Assembly (NCBI RefSeq): GCF_003363755.1
Contig: NZ_CP031396.1
Coordinates: 1,860,001 to 1,924,000, forward strand
Reading direction: 5' to 3'
DNA length: 64,000 nucleotides
Source: Pseudomonas protegens
GTDB taxonomy: Bacteria; Pseudomonadota; Gammaproteobacteria; Pseudomonadales; Pseudomonadaceae
Part shown: piece by piece, positions 1-9,505 of the stretch
How positions within the stretch are numbered: position 1 is the stretch's first letter
Layout of the letters: each line of letters starts with the position of its first letter
Program-made: the position numbers and the translations under genes
The notes under the pieces: generated by a model
Seen by the model: only the letters and a program-made list of their open reading frames with translations
Told to the model about the DNA's origin: nothing
The model's database searches: none

Positions 1-251
1 TCCCTGGCCGACAGCACCAGGATCGGCACCGCCAGCCAGCCGCGCAGCTCGCTGATCAATTGCTTGCCGTCGCCATCCGGCAGGCCCAGGTCGACGATCA
101 CCAGATCCGGCTGGCGGCTGGCGGCATGGATCAGGGCGCGCTTGACGCTGTCGGCCTCGAACACCTGGAAACCTTCGTCCTCCAGGGCAATGCCGACAAA
201 ACGCCGGATGTTGGCTTCGTCCTCGACAATCAGGATGCGTGGGTTGCTCAT
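1..251 (-). CDS. kdpE: KdpE response regulator (N-terminal part, cut by window edge)
   Basis: Only the first 83 codons are inside the window. They form the start of a CheY-like receiver domain, with the acidic pair E10-D11 and the phospho-acceptor Asp near residue 54 in VIVDLGLPDGDG. The ATG overlaps the kdpD stop as ATGA, which is translational coupling typical of a sensor-regulator pair. In the known family KdpE is an OmpR-type regulator phosphorylated by KdpD and activates kdpFABC under K+ limitation or osmotic stress. The DNA-binding domain lies outside the window and was not seen. The assignment rests on the receiver sequence plus position after kdpD. Confidence 0.93.
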   Translation of the reverse strand, partial: MSNPRILIVEDEANIRRFVGIALEDEGFQVFEADSVKRALIHAASRQPDLVIVDLGLPDGDGKQLISELRGWLAVPILVLSAR

Positions 252-2941
252 AGGGCTTCCATGGATGGCGGTTGTCCCGCCGGCAAGGTGATGACAAAAC
301 TCAGCCCGGCGTCGGCGTGAGGCTGGGCCTCGATACGCCCGCCATGGGCTTCGACAATCCGTTTGGCCAGGGCCAGCCCCAGGCCGATCCCGGCCACCGC
401 GGACTCCTGCTGGCCACGGCTGAAGGCCTCGAACAGGCTGTCCGGGGAACTGCCCTTGGGACAGCCGGGGCCGGAGTCGCTGACCTGCAGGATGATCTGC
501 TGGTCCACCTGGCGGGCCGTGATCTGCACCAGGGTGCCGGCAGGGGTGTACTTGGCGGCGTTGTCCAGCAGGTTCACCAGCACCCGTTCCAGCAGCAGCG
601 CATCCACCTCCACCAGGGGCAGATGGGGCGCCATGGTCACCCGCAGTTCATGTCTGGCCAGGGGCTCGCGCAACTGGCGCAGGGCGCTGCCGACAATCTC
701 CTCCAGGGAATTCCACTGACGCTTGAGGCGCACCCCGCGCTCCTGCATGCGCGCCATATCCAACAGGTTCTCGATCAGGCGCTGCATCGACGTGGCTTGA
801 TCATGGATGCCATGCAACAGCTCGGGCAGCGGGCCACTGGGGGCATGGGGCAACGCGGCATCGGCGGCCCCGATGATGGTGGTCAGCGGAGTGCGCAAGT
901 CATGGGAAATAGCGGCGAGCAAAGTGTTGCGCATGCGCTCGCCTTCCATCTGCACCACGGTGCTCTGCGCCACTTCGACGTAATGCACCCGCTCCAGGGC
1001 GATTGCCAGTTGGCTCATGCAGGCCTCCAGCAGGCGCTGCTCCTCGGGTTCGTTGAGGCGTTCGGCGTCCGTCAGCTCCAACACCAGCACCCCACGCACG
1101 CGCATCGGTGCCTTGAGCGGCAGGTAGCAGCCCTTGGCCGCCGCCAGGGTGTCGGTGCCGCTGCCTGCCGGCTGGTCGTGGTCATAGGCCCACTGGGCAA
1201 TGCTTTCATCGACCGCCAGGGTATTGGCATTCAAGGCTCGCACGCGATTGTCCGCATCCGGCAGCGCCAATCCGACCCGGGCCTCGAACACCCCGCTGAA
1301 GGTGCGCAGGGCCACGGCGCAGATCTGCTCCTCGGTCAGTGCCGCCGACAACTCCCGAGCCAGCCCGGCCAGGGAGGTGGCGCGACGTTCGCCTTCGGCG
1401 GCGGTGCGGGCCTGGTGGCGCAGCCGCGCGGTGAGCTGGCCGGTGATCAGGGCAATGCCAAGCATCAAGGCGAAGGTGAAGAAATACTGGGTGTCGTTGA
1501 CGGTGAACGACAACACCGGCTGAACGAAGAAGAAGTCGAAACACAGCACCGCCAGCATGGCCGCCCAGACACCCGGCCCCCGCCCGAAACGCAAGGCCAC
1601 CAGAACCACAGTGAGCAGGAACAACATCACCACGTTGGCCGGGTCGAACACCTTCAGCAGCAGCGCCGCCACTGCAGTGGCGGCAAAACAGGCCAGGCTG
1701 GCCCACAGATAGGCCGGCGCTCGACTCGGCGACAATCCGGCCTCTGGCTTGTCCGCAGCGGCCGGGCGCCGGCTCAAGGGCCCGTTGGCGATCACGATCT
1801 GATCGATTTCCGGATGCTGGCGGCTGATGCGATCACTCACCGACTGATGCCAGAACTGCCAGACCTTGCGCGGGTAATGGCCCAGCACCAGGCGATTGGC
1901 ATTGTGCTCACGGGCACAGGCCACCAGCGCCTCGGCCACGTCCAGGCCTGGCAGGGTCGCGGTCTCGGCGCCGAACTCGGCGGCCAGGGCCAGGGTCTTC
2001 ATCGCTGCTGCATAACGGCTGGCACCGTGGCCACGACGTTGCGCCGAGGCCACGTGCACGACGATCCAGTCGGCTTCGAGTTTCTGCGCCAGGCGCGCGG
2101 CCTCGCGCACCAGGCGTTCGTCCGCCGGGTCGCCGGCGATCCCCACCAGCAAGCGCTCCCGGGCCGGCCACAGGGCATTGATCGAGCGCTCGCGGCGATA
2201 GTCGCGCATTTGCGCATCGACCCGGTCGGCGGTACGGCGCAGGGTCAGCTCGCGCAGGGCCAACAGGTTGCCCTTGCGGAAAAAATTGCGTGAAGCGCGC
2301 TCGGCCTGGGGCCCCATGTAGACCTTGCCGTCCTTGAGTCGACGCAGCAGGTCGTCCGGTGGCAGGTCGATCACCAGCACTTCGTGGGCCTCATCGAACA
2401 GGTGATCAGGCACCGTCTCGCGCACGCGGATGCCGATGATGCCGCTGACGATGTCGTTGAGGCTTTCCAGGTGCTGGACGTTGAGGGTGGTCCAGACATC
2501 GATCCCGGCCCGCAGCAGTTCTTCCACATCCTGCCAGCGTTTGGGATGCCGGGAACCGGGGACGTTGCTGTGGGCCAACTCGTCCACCAGCAACACCGAG
2601 GGACGTCGCGCCAGGGCCGCGTCCAGGTCGAATTCGGGCAAGGCATAGTCGCGGTGCATCAGGCTGTGACGCTCCAGCACCTCCAGGCCTTGCAGCAGCT
2701 CGGCGGTTTCCCGCCGGCCGTGGGTTTCCACCACCCCGGCCACCACGTCGCGACCCAGGGCCACTTCGTTGCGGGCGGCGGTGAGCATGGCGCAGGTCTT
2801 GCCGACCCCGGCGTTGGAACCGAAATAGATCCGCAGCTTGCCGCGCTGGGCGGCTTGTTCGTCCTGTTGCAGCTTTTCCAGCAGCGCATCGGGATCGGGG
2901 CGCCCGTCGCGGGGCGCAGGACTTGCATCAAGCACAGTCAT
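248..2941 (-). CDS. kdpD: Osmosensitive K+ channel sensor histidine kinase KdpD
   Basis: This 897-residue membrane sensor kinase controls the Kdp K+ uptake ATPase. Domains in order: an N-terminal KdpD domain with Walker A GSNAGVGKT at residues 41-49 and VLLVDELAHSN as the Walker B-like segment; a universal-stress-protein-like domain (about 250-370); a block of four closely spaced membrane helices (about 410-510); a GAF-like region; then a HisKA domain with ISHDLRTPL (His near 679) and an HATPase with NLLDNAAKYTP and GIGLGLAL. The length matches the family. It overlaps kdpE by 4 bp and lies 60 bp after kdpB, separated by a strong hairpin. Confidence 0.97.
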   Translation of the reverse strand: MTVLDASPAPRDGRPDPDALLEKLQQDEQAAQRGKLRIYFGSNAGVGKTCAMLTAARNEVALGRDVVAGVVETHGRRETAELLQGLEVLERHSLMHRDYALPEFDLDAALARRPSVLLVDELAHSNVPGSRHPKRWQDVEELLRAGIDVWTTLNVQHLESLNDIVSGIIGIRVRETVPDHLFDEAHEVLVIDLPPDDLLRRLKDGKVYMGPQAERASRNFFRKGNLLALRELTLRRTADRVDAQMRDYRRERSINALWPARERLLVGIAGDPADERLVREAARLAQKLEADWIVVHVASAQRRGHGASRYAAAMKTLALAAEFGAETATLPGLDVAEALVACAREHNANRLVLGHYPRKVWQFWHQSVSDRISRQHPEIDQIVIANGPLSRRPAAADKPEAGLSPSRAPAYLWASLACFAATAVAALLLKVFDPANVVMLFLLTVVLVALRFGRGPGVWAAMLAVLCFDFFFVQPVLSFTVNDTQYFFTFALMLGIALITGQLTARLRHQARTAAEGERRATSLAGLARELSAALTEEQICAVALRTFSGVFEARVGLALPDADNRVRALNANTLAVDESIAQWAYDHDQPAGSGTDTLAAAKGCYLPLKAPMRVRGVLVLELTDAERLNEPEEQRLLEACMSQLAIALERVHYVEVAQSTVVQMEGERMRNTLLAAISHDLRTPLTTIIGAADAALPHAPSGPLPELLHGIHDQATSMQRLIENLLDMARMQERGVRLKRQWNSLEEIVGSALRQLREPLARHELRVTMAPHLPLVEVDALLLERVLVNLLDNAAKYTPAGTLVQITARQVDQQIILQVSDSGPGCPKGSSPDSLFEAFSRGQQESAVAGIGLGLALAKRIVEAHGGRIEAQPHADAGLSFVITLPAGQPPSMEAL

Positions 2942-2958
2942 GAGCTTCCTTAAATGAA

Positions 2959-2989
2959 CAATGCGGCGCCCCCAGGGAGCGCCGCATTG
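2959..2989 (-). other. Intercistronic hairpin between kdpB and kdpD
   Basis: Two perfect 11-base arms (2959-2969 and 2979-2989) flank a 9-base loop, with a GC-rich stem. On the coding strand the stem is followed by TTGTTCATTT rather than a clean T-run, so it looks more like an mRNA-stabilising or attenuating structure than a complete terminator. It separates the transport genes from the sensor-regulator genes. Confidence 0.6.
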
Positions 2990-3001
2990 CCTGTCCTTGC
3001 G

Positions 3002-5074
3002 TCAAACCAGGCCAAGCCCGGCCAGCAGCATGTCAATCAGCTTGATCCCGGCAAAGGGTACCAGCACCCCGCCCAGTCCGTAGATCAGCAGGTTGCGGTT
3101 AAGCAAGGCCGCCGCGCCGATGGACCGATACTTCACCCCCTTGAGCGCCAGGGGGATGAGGAACACGATGATCAGCGCGTTGAAGATCACCGCACTGAGA
3201 ATCGCCGAGTTCGGGCTGGTCAATTGCATCACGTTCAACGCGCCCAACTGCGGGTAAGTGGCGACGAACGCGGCCGGTACGATAGCAAAATACTTGGCCA
3301 CGTCGTTGGCCACGCTGAAGGTGGTCAGGGCGCCGCGGGTCATGAGCATCTGCTTGCCGACTTCCACCACTTCGATCAGCTTGGTCGGGTTGCTGTCCAG
3401 GTCGACCATGTTGCCGGCTTCCTTTGCCGCCTGGGTGCCGCTGTTCATCGCCACCGCAACGTCGGCCTGGGCCAGGGCCGGGGCGTCGTTGGTGCCGTCG
3501 CCGGTCATGGCCACCAGCTTGCCCTTGGCCTGGTAGTCGCGGATCAGTTGCAGCTTGTCCTCGGGACGGGCCTCGGCGAGGAAGTCATCGACCCCGGCCT
3601 CCACGGCAATCGCCGCCGCGGTCAGGCGGTTGTCGCCGGTGATCATCACGGTCTTGATGCCCATGCGCCGCAGTTCGGCAAAGCGCTCCTTCATCCCGCC
3701 CTTGACCACGTCCTTGAGTTCCACCACGCCCAGGGCCTGGGCGCCGTCGCTGACCACCAGCGGCGTACTGCCGCGCCGCGAGACTTCATCCACCTTGGCC
3801 TGCAAGGCCGGCGGGAAGCTGCCCCCCAGGGCTTCGATGTGCCGGCGAATGGCATCGGCCGCGCCCTTGCGGATGCTGCGCCCCTCCGGCAGGTCGACGC
3901 CGCTCATGCGGGTCTGCGCGCTGAACTGCACGAAGCTGGCGCCCAGGGCCTCGATGTCGCGGCCACGGATGTCGAACTTCTGCTTGGCCAGCACCACGAT
4001 GCTGCGGCCTTCCGGGGTTTCGTCCGCCAGGGAAGCCAGTTGCGCGGCGTCCGCCAGTTCGCTGTCCTTGATTCCCGGGGCCGGCAGGAAGGCGCTGGCC
4101 TGACGGTTGCCCAGGGTGATGGTGCCGGTCTTGTCCAGCAGCAGCACGTCGACGTCACCAGCGGCTTCCACAGCGCGCCCGGAAGTGGCGATGACATTGG
4201 CCGACATCATCCGGCTCATGCCTGCCACGCCGATGGCCGAGAGCAGGCCGCCGATGGTGGTGGGGATCAGGCACACCAGCAACGCCACCATCACCGTGGC
4301 GCTGATCACGCTGCCGGTGCCGCTCATGGCCACGGCGAAGATCGAGTACGGGCTCAGGGTCACGATCACCAGCAGGAACAGCAGGGTCAGCCCCACCAGG
4401 AGAATGGTCAGGGCCACCTCGTTGGGGGTTTTCTGGCGCTTGGCCGATTCCACCATGGAGATCATGCGGTCCAGGAACGACTCGCCGGGGTTGACGCTGA
4501 TGCGCACCACCAGCCAGTCGGACAGCACCTTGGTGCCGCCGGTGACCGAGGAAAAGTCGCCCCCGGCCTCGCGGATCACCGGCGCCGACTCACCGGTGAT
4601 GGCGCTCTCGTCCACCGTGGCCACGCCTTCGATGACCTCGCCATCCAGCGGCACCAGGTCGCCGGCTTCGATCAGCACCACCATGTCCTTGCGCAGCTCG
4701 CTGGCGGCCATCGGCAGCCAGGCGGCGCCATGCCTGGGCTGCTGCAACAGCTTGGCCAGGGTCTGGCGCTTCATGCCCTTGAGGCTCGCAGCCTGGGCCC
4801 GGCTGCGGCCCTCGGCCAGGGCCTCGGCGAAGTTGGCGAACAGCACGGTGAACCAAAGCCACAGGGTGATGCTGAGGATGAAGCCGCTGGAGGCCTCGCC
4901 TTCACCGCCCAGGGACTGGAACCACAGCAAAGTGGTGAGAATGCTGCCCAGATAGACCACGAACATCACCGGGTTCTTCCACTGCGCCTGTGGCAGCAGC
5001 TTCTTCACCGCATCCAGGCACGCCGTGAACAGCAGCCCACGGTCGAACAACGCTATACGAGGGTTATTACTCAT
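3002..5074 (-). CDS. kdpB: K+-transporting P-type ATPase subunit B
   Basis: This 690-residue catalytic subunit of the KdpFABC complex in the inner membrane couples ATP hydrolysis to K+ import. It carries the P-type ATPase signatures: TGES in the actuator domain (near 157), the phosphorylation motif DKTGT (near 315), and TGDGTNDAP in the hinge region, with hydrophobic helices at both ends. Length is normal for KdpB. It follows kdpC after 12 bp and is clearly in the same operon. Confidence 0.98.
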   Translation of the reverse strand: MSNNPRIALFDRGLLFTACLDAVKKLLPQAQWKNPVMFVVYLGSILTTLLWFQSLGGEGEASSGFILSITLWLWFTVLFANFAEALAEGRSRAQAASLKGMKRQTLAKLLQQPRHGAAWLPMAASELRKDMVVLIEAGDLVPLDGEVIEGVATVDESAITGESAPVIREAGGDFSSVTGGTKVLSDWLVVRISVNPGESFLDRMISMVESAKRQKTPNEVALTILLVGLTLLFLLVIVTLSPYSIFAVAMSGTGSVISATVMVALLVCLIPTTIGGLLSAIGVAGMSRMMSANVIATSGRAVEAAGDVDVLLLDKTGTITLGNRQASAFLPAPGIKDSELADAAQLASLADETPEGRSIVVLAKQKFDIRGRDIEALGASFVQFSAQTRMSGVDLPEGRSIRKGAADAIRRHIEALGGSFPPALQAKVDEVSRRGSTPLVVSDGAQALGVVELKDVVKGGMKERFAELRRMGIKTVMITGDNRLTAAAIAVEAGVDDFLAEARPEDKLQLIRDYQAKGKLVAMTGDGTNDAPALAQADVAVAMNSGTQAAKEAGNMVDLDSNPTKLIEVVEVGKQMLMTRGALTTFSVANDVAKYFAIVPAAFVATYPQLGALNVMQLTSPNSAILSAVIFNALIIVFLIPLALKGVKYRSIGAAALLNRNLLIYGLGGVLVPFAGIKLIDMLLAGLGLV

Positions 5075-5086
5075 GATCGGTATCTC

Positions 5087-5773
5087 TTACTCACTGACCG
5101 CAAGGGGCGAGGCATGCACGGGTGCCAGGGCATCCAGCGCGAGATTGAGTTGCAGCACATTGACCCGGGGCTCGCCCAGCAGGCCGAAGGTGCGGCTTTC
5201 GCTGTGGTCCTGCAGCAGCGCCCGCAGCTCGGCCAGCGGCAGGTTGCGCAGGCGGGCCACCCGGTTCAATTGCAGCTGGGCGTTGGCCAGGGAGATGTGC
5301 GGGTCCAGGCCGGAAGCCGAAGCGGTCACCGCGTCCACCGGTACCGGCATGTCCGCCGCCAGGCCGTTGAGCTGGCGATAGGCGCTGACCCGCGCCGCCA
5401 CGCTGTCCATCAGTTTCTGGTTGGTGGGGCCCAGGTTGCTGGCACCACTGGCCCCGGCGTTGTAGGGCTGGGGCACGCTCTTGCTCGGGTCCAGCGGATC
5501 GCTGCCCAGGGTCATGCTCGGGCGGCCCTGGAAATACTCCGGGCGACTGAAGGACTGACCGATCAGTGCCGAGCCCACCACCACCCCGTCACGCTGCACC
5601 AGGCTGCCCTGGGCCTGAAACGGGAACAGCAGGTTGGCCAGCACGGTGGTCGCCAACGGATAGGCCAGCCCGGTCAGCAGCATGAAGAACACCGCCGCCA
5701 CCAGCACCGGGCGCAACAGGCCCTTGAACAGCACCGCAGTGGTGCCTTGGGTTTGCATTTGCGTCGTCATCAC
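5087..5773 (-). CDS. kdpC: K+-transporting ATPase subunit C
   Basis: This 228-residue protein has one N-terminal membrane helix (about 20-42) and a periplasmic domain, as in KdpC, the assembly/stabilising subunit of KdpFABC. Recognisable family segments include [27 protein letters not shown] and the C-terminal [10 protein letters not shown]. It starts 6 bp after kdpA ends and is followed by kdpB after 12 bp. An extended N-terminus ([10 protein letters not shown]) leaves a choice between two adjacent ATG codons. Confidence 0.97.
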   Translation of the reverse strand: MMTTQMQTQGTTAVLFKGLLRPVLVAAVFFMLLTGLAYPLATTVLANLLFPFQAQGSLVQRDGVVVGSALIGQSFSRPEYFQGRPSMTLGSDPLDPSKSVPQPYNAGASGASNLGPTNQKLMDSVAARVSAYRQLNGLAADMPVPVDAVTASASGLDPHISLANAQLQLNRVARLRNLPLAELRALLQDHSESRTFGLLGEPRVNVLQLNLALDALAPVHASPLAVSE

Positions 5774-5779
5774 AACCCC

Positions 5780-7486
5780 TTACTTGTAAGTCTGGCCGGC
5801 CAGCAACTGCAGTTGCTCCACCAGCGGGCCGAGCGCGAGGGCCGGCAGGAAAGTCAGGCCACCAACCACCAGCACCACGAACACCACCAGGAACATGAAC
5901 AGCGGCGTGGCAGTGGGAATGGTGCCGGCACCGGCCGGGATGTTCTTTTTCGCCGCCAGCGAACCGGCCACGGCCAGCATCGGCAGCATGGTGAAGAAAC
6001 GTCCCATGAGCATCGCCAGACCGATGGTGGTGTTGAAGAACGGCGTGTTGGCATTGAGCCCGGCAAACGCCGAACCGTTGTTGGCGGTACCCGAGGCGTA
6101 GGCGTAGAGCACTTCGCTGAAACCATGGGGGCCAAGGTTGTTGAGGCTGTTCAAGGTGTCCGGCCACAACGCTGCCAGGGCGGTGAAACCGAGGATGCAG
6201 ATCGGGTGCGCAAGCACCGAGAGCATCACCAGCTTGATCTCCCGGGCCTCGATCTTCTTGCCGAGGAATTCCGGGCTGCGGCCGATCATCATGCCCACCA
6301 GGAACACCGTCAGCAGGGCGTACTGGATCAGGTTGATAAAGCCCACGCCGTCACCGCCGAACACGCAGTTGAGCATCATCTGCGCCAGGGGCACGAAGCC
6401 GCCCATGGGGGTCAGCGAGTCGTGCATGGCGTTCACCGAACCGGTGGTGGCGCCGGTGGTGGTGGTGACGAACAGCGCGGTGTCGGCGATGCCGAAGCGC
6501 AGTTCCTTGCCTTCCATGTTGCCGCCACTCTGGGTTGCCGACAGTTGCTGGTCGGCACCGACCTGGGTCAGCAGCGGATTACCGCCCTGCTCCGCGGTGA
6601 AGACAATGGCCAGGAAGCCGACGAACATCACCAGGAAGGTGCCGAAGAACACCCAGCCCTGACGCCGCCGCAGCAGCATGCTGCCGAAGGTGTAGGTCAG
6701 CGCCGAAGGGATCAGCAACATGCTGAGGATGTGCAGCACGTTGGTCAGCGGAGTCGGGTTCTCGAACGGGTGGGCGGCGTTCATGCTGAAGAAGCCGCCA
6801 CCGTTGGTGCCGATGTGCTTGATCGACTCGAAGCTGGCCACGGCGCCGACGATCAGCTGCTGCTGGGCGCCTTCCAAGGTGGTGGCCAGGGCCTGGGAGT
6901 TGAGGGTCTGGGGCATGCCCTGCCAGACATAGACCAGGGCCATGACCAGGCACAAAGGCAGCATCACCCGGTACAGGGTGCGGGTGAAGTCGACCCAGTA
7001 GTTGCCGATATCGGCGGAGCTGGAACGGCTCAGGCCACGAATGAAACCGGCCGCTGCCACCACACCGGCGGTGGAGCCGACAAACATCAGGAAGGTGATC
7101 ACCGCCATCTGGCTGAAGTTCGACAGGCTGCTTTCACCTGAGTACGCCTGCCAGTTGGTGTTGGTGATAAAGGACGCGGCGGTGTTGAACGCCAGGTCCG
7201 GGGTCTGCGCCGCCAACCCCAGGGGGTTGAGGGGCATGACGGTTTGCAGGCGCAGCACCAGGTAGCCCAGGAGCATCATCGCTGCGTTGGACAGCAACAG
7301 CGCCGAGCCATAGCGCGCCCAGCCCATGGTTTCGCCGGGGTCGATCCCCAGCAGGCGGTAGGTGGCCCGCTCGGGCAAGGCGTGGCCGCGGCCGCTGAAG
7401 ACCCGGGCCAGCCATTTGCCCATGAGTACGGCGAGCCCGGTCATTACCCCGAGGATCACCGCGTATTCCAGCACAGTACTCAACAT
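5780..7486 (-). CDS. kdpA: K+-transporting ATPase subunit A
   Basis: This 568-residue polytopic inner-membrane subunit binds and conducts K+ in the KdpFABC complex; it is related to K+ channels. Visible family segments include [54 protein letters not shown] and [14 protein letters not shown], the pore-loop regions of the four repeats. Length is close to the E. coli protein. It lies 13 bp after a 27-codon membrane ORF and 6 bp before kdpC. Confidence 0.98.
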   Translation of the reverse strand: MLSTVLEYAVILGVMTGLAVLMGKWLARVFSGRGHALPERATYRLLGIDPGETMGWARYGSALLLSNAAMMLLGYLVLRLQTVMPLNPLGLAAQTPDLAFNTAASFITNTNWQAYSGESSLSNFSQMAVITFLMFVGSTAGVVAAAGFIRGLSRSSSADIGNYWVDFTRTLYRVMLPLCLVMALVYVWQGMPQTLNSQALATTLEGAQQQLIVGAVASFESIKHIGTNGGGFFSMNAAHPFENPTPLTNVLHILSMLLIPSALTYTFGSMLLRRRQGWVFFGTFLVMFVGFLAIVFTAEQGGNPLLTQVGADQQLSATQSGGNMEGKELRFGIADTALFVTTTTGATTGSVNAMHDSLTPMGGFVPLAQMMLNCVFGGDGVGFINLIQYALLTVFLVGMMIGRSPEFLGKKIEAREIKLVMLSVLAHPICILGFTALAALWPDTLNSLNNLGPHGFSEVLYAYASGTANNGSAFAGLNANTPFFNTTIGLAMLMGRFFTMLPMLAVAGSLAAKKNIPAGAGTIPTATPLFMFLVVFVVLVVGGLTFLPALALGPLVEQLQLLAGQTYK

Positions 7487-7499
7487 GTCGATGCTCCGT

Positions 7500-7583
7500 T
7501 CAAATCTTGCCCATGGCGACGATGACCAGGGCCGTCAGTACAAAGAACCCCAGGGACAGGCCCACGAAGATCAGGTCGTACAT
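7500..7583 (-). CDS. 27-aa single-helix membrane peptide in the kdp operon
   Basis: ATG at 7581-7583 reads 27 codons to TGA at 7500. The start has a good ribosome-binding site (AAGGAAA about 8 bases upstream). The product begins [16 protein letters not shown] and is almost entirely one hydrophobic helix ending in a short basic GKI tail. It lies between kdpF and kdpA and is too short for standard gene callers. I recall similar tiny proteins upstream of kdpA in other proteobacteria and actinobacteria, often unannotated. Its size and position suggest a second accessory peptide of the Kdp complex, but no function is demonstrated here. Confidence 0.7.
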   Translation of the reverse strand: MYDLIFVGLSLGFFVLTALVIVAMGKI

Positions 7584-7653
7584 GGCTGGTTTCCTTTCTC
7601 GAGAATGCCCGGACGGGCGAATGAAAATGCCGGGGTAGCGTTGGGTGCGGTCA

Positions 7654-7752
7654 TCAGAATTTCTCGGCACGGATCAGCGCGTAACCCAGGTAGACAAACA
7701 GCAGCACGGCGCAAAAACCGCTGGCGCCGTAGATGAATTCCAGTGTCAGCAA
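7654..7752 (-). CDS. kdpF: KdpF small subunit (TTG start)
   Basis: This 32-residue membrane peptide is mostly one helix, ending LGYALIRAEKF, which matches the KdpF pattern (helix followed by LxYALIxAExF). In E. coli KdpF stabilises the KdpABC complex. The best start is TTG at 7750-7752, preceded by AAGGGGA with about 7-base spacing; no ATG lies close enough in frame. An upstream in-frame extension to 7920 is open but Arg/Gly-rich and unlikely to be real. It is the first gene of the kdp operon. Confidence 0.8.
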   Translation of the reverse strand: MLTLEFIYGASGFCAVLLFVYLGYALIRAEKF

Positions 7753-8005
7753 GGCTTTTCCCCTTAATCCATTGAGGCGGCGCCGCAACCGCAGACAGCG
7801 GCCCGGGGCGCAACCGGTCAGGCACCCGGCAACAGGCACCGGCAGGGAGTCGGGAACGAGCCGTCCGCCGCTCTCCTCTGCGCCACGCAGGTTAGGTGAG
7901 GGCGTATCAAGGTCGGACACTGATTGCGGGGGGCGGTATTAAGACGGCGTATAGATTGCGGCCAAGGCCGGGGGAATCGGGGGCCGGCCAGCGCCCCCGA
8001 GGGGA

Positions 8006-8494
8006 TCATTCACTTTTCAGCGGTAGCCAGACCTCCACCACGCCGCTGCCGGTATCGGGGTTGAAGTCGGCGCTGTAGCGCTCGAATTCCGGGGCATCGG
8101 CCGCCTCGCGACCGGACTGGGGCAGCCAGGTCTTCCAGATGTAGTTGAAGGTCTGTGGCAGTTCCTGCAAGGAGCCACCGTGCTCGAACACCGCATAGTT
8201 CTGCGGCTGCACCTCGATCCAGCGATAGCGCTCGGGCAAATCGTCGAGCTTGCTGATCTCGACCCCGGCCAGGTATTCGAAGCCACCCTGGCCATCGGGG
8301 TTGCAACAGATGCCGTAGGTCACCTCATCCACTTGCCCCGGCACCTTGCCGATGTGGGGGATGAAGCGCTGCCAGAGCTGCCCGATGTCCTGGCTGGCGC
8401 CAGGGGTAAACCGCTCGCTGAAGCCGGCGATCAGCAGAAAACGCTCTCTTTCGAAGCGCGGTTCTGGACCTGCGCCCTGTTTTTGCTCATCCAT
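8006..8494 (-). CDS. GyrI-like / AraC effector-binding domain protein
   Basis: This 162-residue soluble protein matches the stand-alone GyrI-like small-molecule-binding fold (the effector domain of AraC/BmrR regulators). Segments such as FTPGASQDIGQLWQRFIPHIGKVPGQ, YGICCNPDG, YLAGVEI and YAVFEHGGSLQELPQTFNYIWKTWLP follow that family's pattern. It has no DNA-binding domain. The start at 8494 is chosen because AGGAG lies 8 bases upstream; a longer reading to 8548 lacks a comparable site. The ligand is unknown. It ends about 250 bp from kdpF, which is transcribed in the same direction. Confidence 0.8.
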   Translation of the reverse strand: MDEQKQGAGPEPRFERERFLLIAGFSERFTPGASQDIGQLWQRFIPHIGKVPGQVDEVTYGICCNPDGQGGFEYLAGVEISKLDDLPERYRWIEVQPQNYAVFEHGGSLQELPQTFNYIWKTWLPQSGREAADAPEFERYSADFNPDTGSGVVEVWLPLKSE

Positions 8495-8563
8495 GAATGC
8501 CACTCCTGCCGCAGAAAAGATGGGTACGCCAGCAAGTATAGAAGCCAATCGCCAGGGCCAGGA

Positions 8564-9229
8564 TCAGAGCGCCGGAAGGTCGACCACCCCAGCGCCGACG
8601 ATGAACTCCTGATAACCGGATAGGATCACGTACACCGCGAAATAGCAGAAGATCGCCGCAGATGCCAGGTAGGAGTAGCGCAACAGCTTGTCGCCCAGCA
8701 ACTTGCCGCCCTGGGTCGCGGCCAGGCACAGGCCCATGGTCCAGACCAGCCCGGCGCAAAAGAAGCCGGCCAGGAACAACCCGGAGTCGGCAATCGTGCC
8801 GCCACCGGATCGGGCAATCAGGGTGCCCCCCACGGCGGCAAACCAGAGGATCGCGCTGGGGGAAGACATGGCCAGGAAGATCCCGCGCAGGAACTCCTTG
8901 CGCGGCGAACCGCGGTCCGCCTCCCCCGCCGTGGCCAGCAGCGCACTGTGATGAATGGCGGCGTAGATCATCTTCGCCGCGAAATACACCAGCAGCGCCG
9001 AACCGCCGATCCACAGCACCCAACGCACAGTTTCGTACTGCAACAGTACGGTCATCCCGGCCAGGGCCAACAGCGCGTAGATCAGGTCACCCACGCAAGT
9101 TCCGAGGCCCAGGCAGAAGCCCTGGAAATAGCCGCGCTGCATGGCCAGGGTGATCATCGCGATATTGGCCACGCCGATGTCCAGGCACAGCGAAAGGCTC
9201 AGCAAAAAGCCGCTGGTAAACTCCATCAT
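8564..9229 (-). CDS. LysE family translocator
   Basis: This 221-residue polytopic inner-membrane protein has about six hydrophobic segments and the LysE/RhtB-type N-terminus (FLLSLSLCLDIGVANIAMI) followed by the GFCLGLGTCVGDLIYALLALAG helix pair. Families of this type export amino acids or derivatives. The usual PGP motif at the first helix is replaced by DIG here, so the substrate may not be a simple amino acid. Two adjacent ATG codons (9229, 9226) could serve as start. The next gene downstream is the GyrI-like protein (69 bp away). Confidence 0.85.
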   Translation of the reverse strand: MMEFTSGFLLSLSLCLDIGVANIAMITLAMQRGYFQGFCLGLGTCVGDLIYALLALAGMTVLLQYETVRWVLWIGGSALLVYFAAKMIYAAIHHSALLATAGEADRGSPRKEFLRGIFLAMSSPSAILWFAAVGGTLIARSGGGTIADSGLFLAGFFCAGLVWTMGLCLAATQGGKLLGDKLLRYSYLASAAIFCYFAVYVILSGYQEFIVGAGVVDLPAL

Positions 9230-9505
9230 TCATCCCGTCTGACGCTGTTGTTCGAAGAGCTGCCGAGCGGCATCAGATCCGCCCGAACGGATCAGGCACA
9301 GGCCGGGCGCCGTCCTTGCAGGCAAAAAGCGTGCACGTTATAGCGGCAAACCCGCCAGCCGGGCAAACCGCCGGCAGCGCAAAAATAATTTTCCGCTGCT
9401 CTGGACAAGCCGGCGCCAGCGCCTTTATCGTCTGCCCCCGCAGGCCACCGCAGTGGCCAACGTCGCTCGGACGGTTCCGGGCGCTTACGTCTTTTCGAGG
9501 CAACA

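Noticed and set aside
2954..7141. A 1395-codon open frame on the plus strand, opposite kdpB, kdpC and most of kdpA
   Set aside because: It is the reverse frame of well-supported kdp genes, its translation is abnormally rich in His, Gln, Gly and Arg, and it has no domain. Long antisense frames are usual in GC-rich Pseudomonas DNA.
7571..7654. A 27-codon frame between kdpF and the tiny kdp membrane ORF
   Set aside because: Although its ATG overlaps the kdpF stop, the product is a featureless Pro/Thr-rich peptide that overlaps the start of the better-supported membrane ORF.
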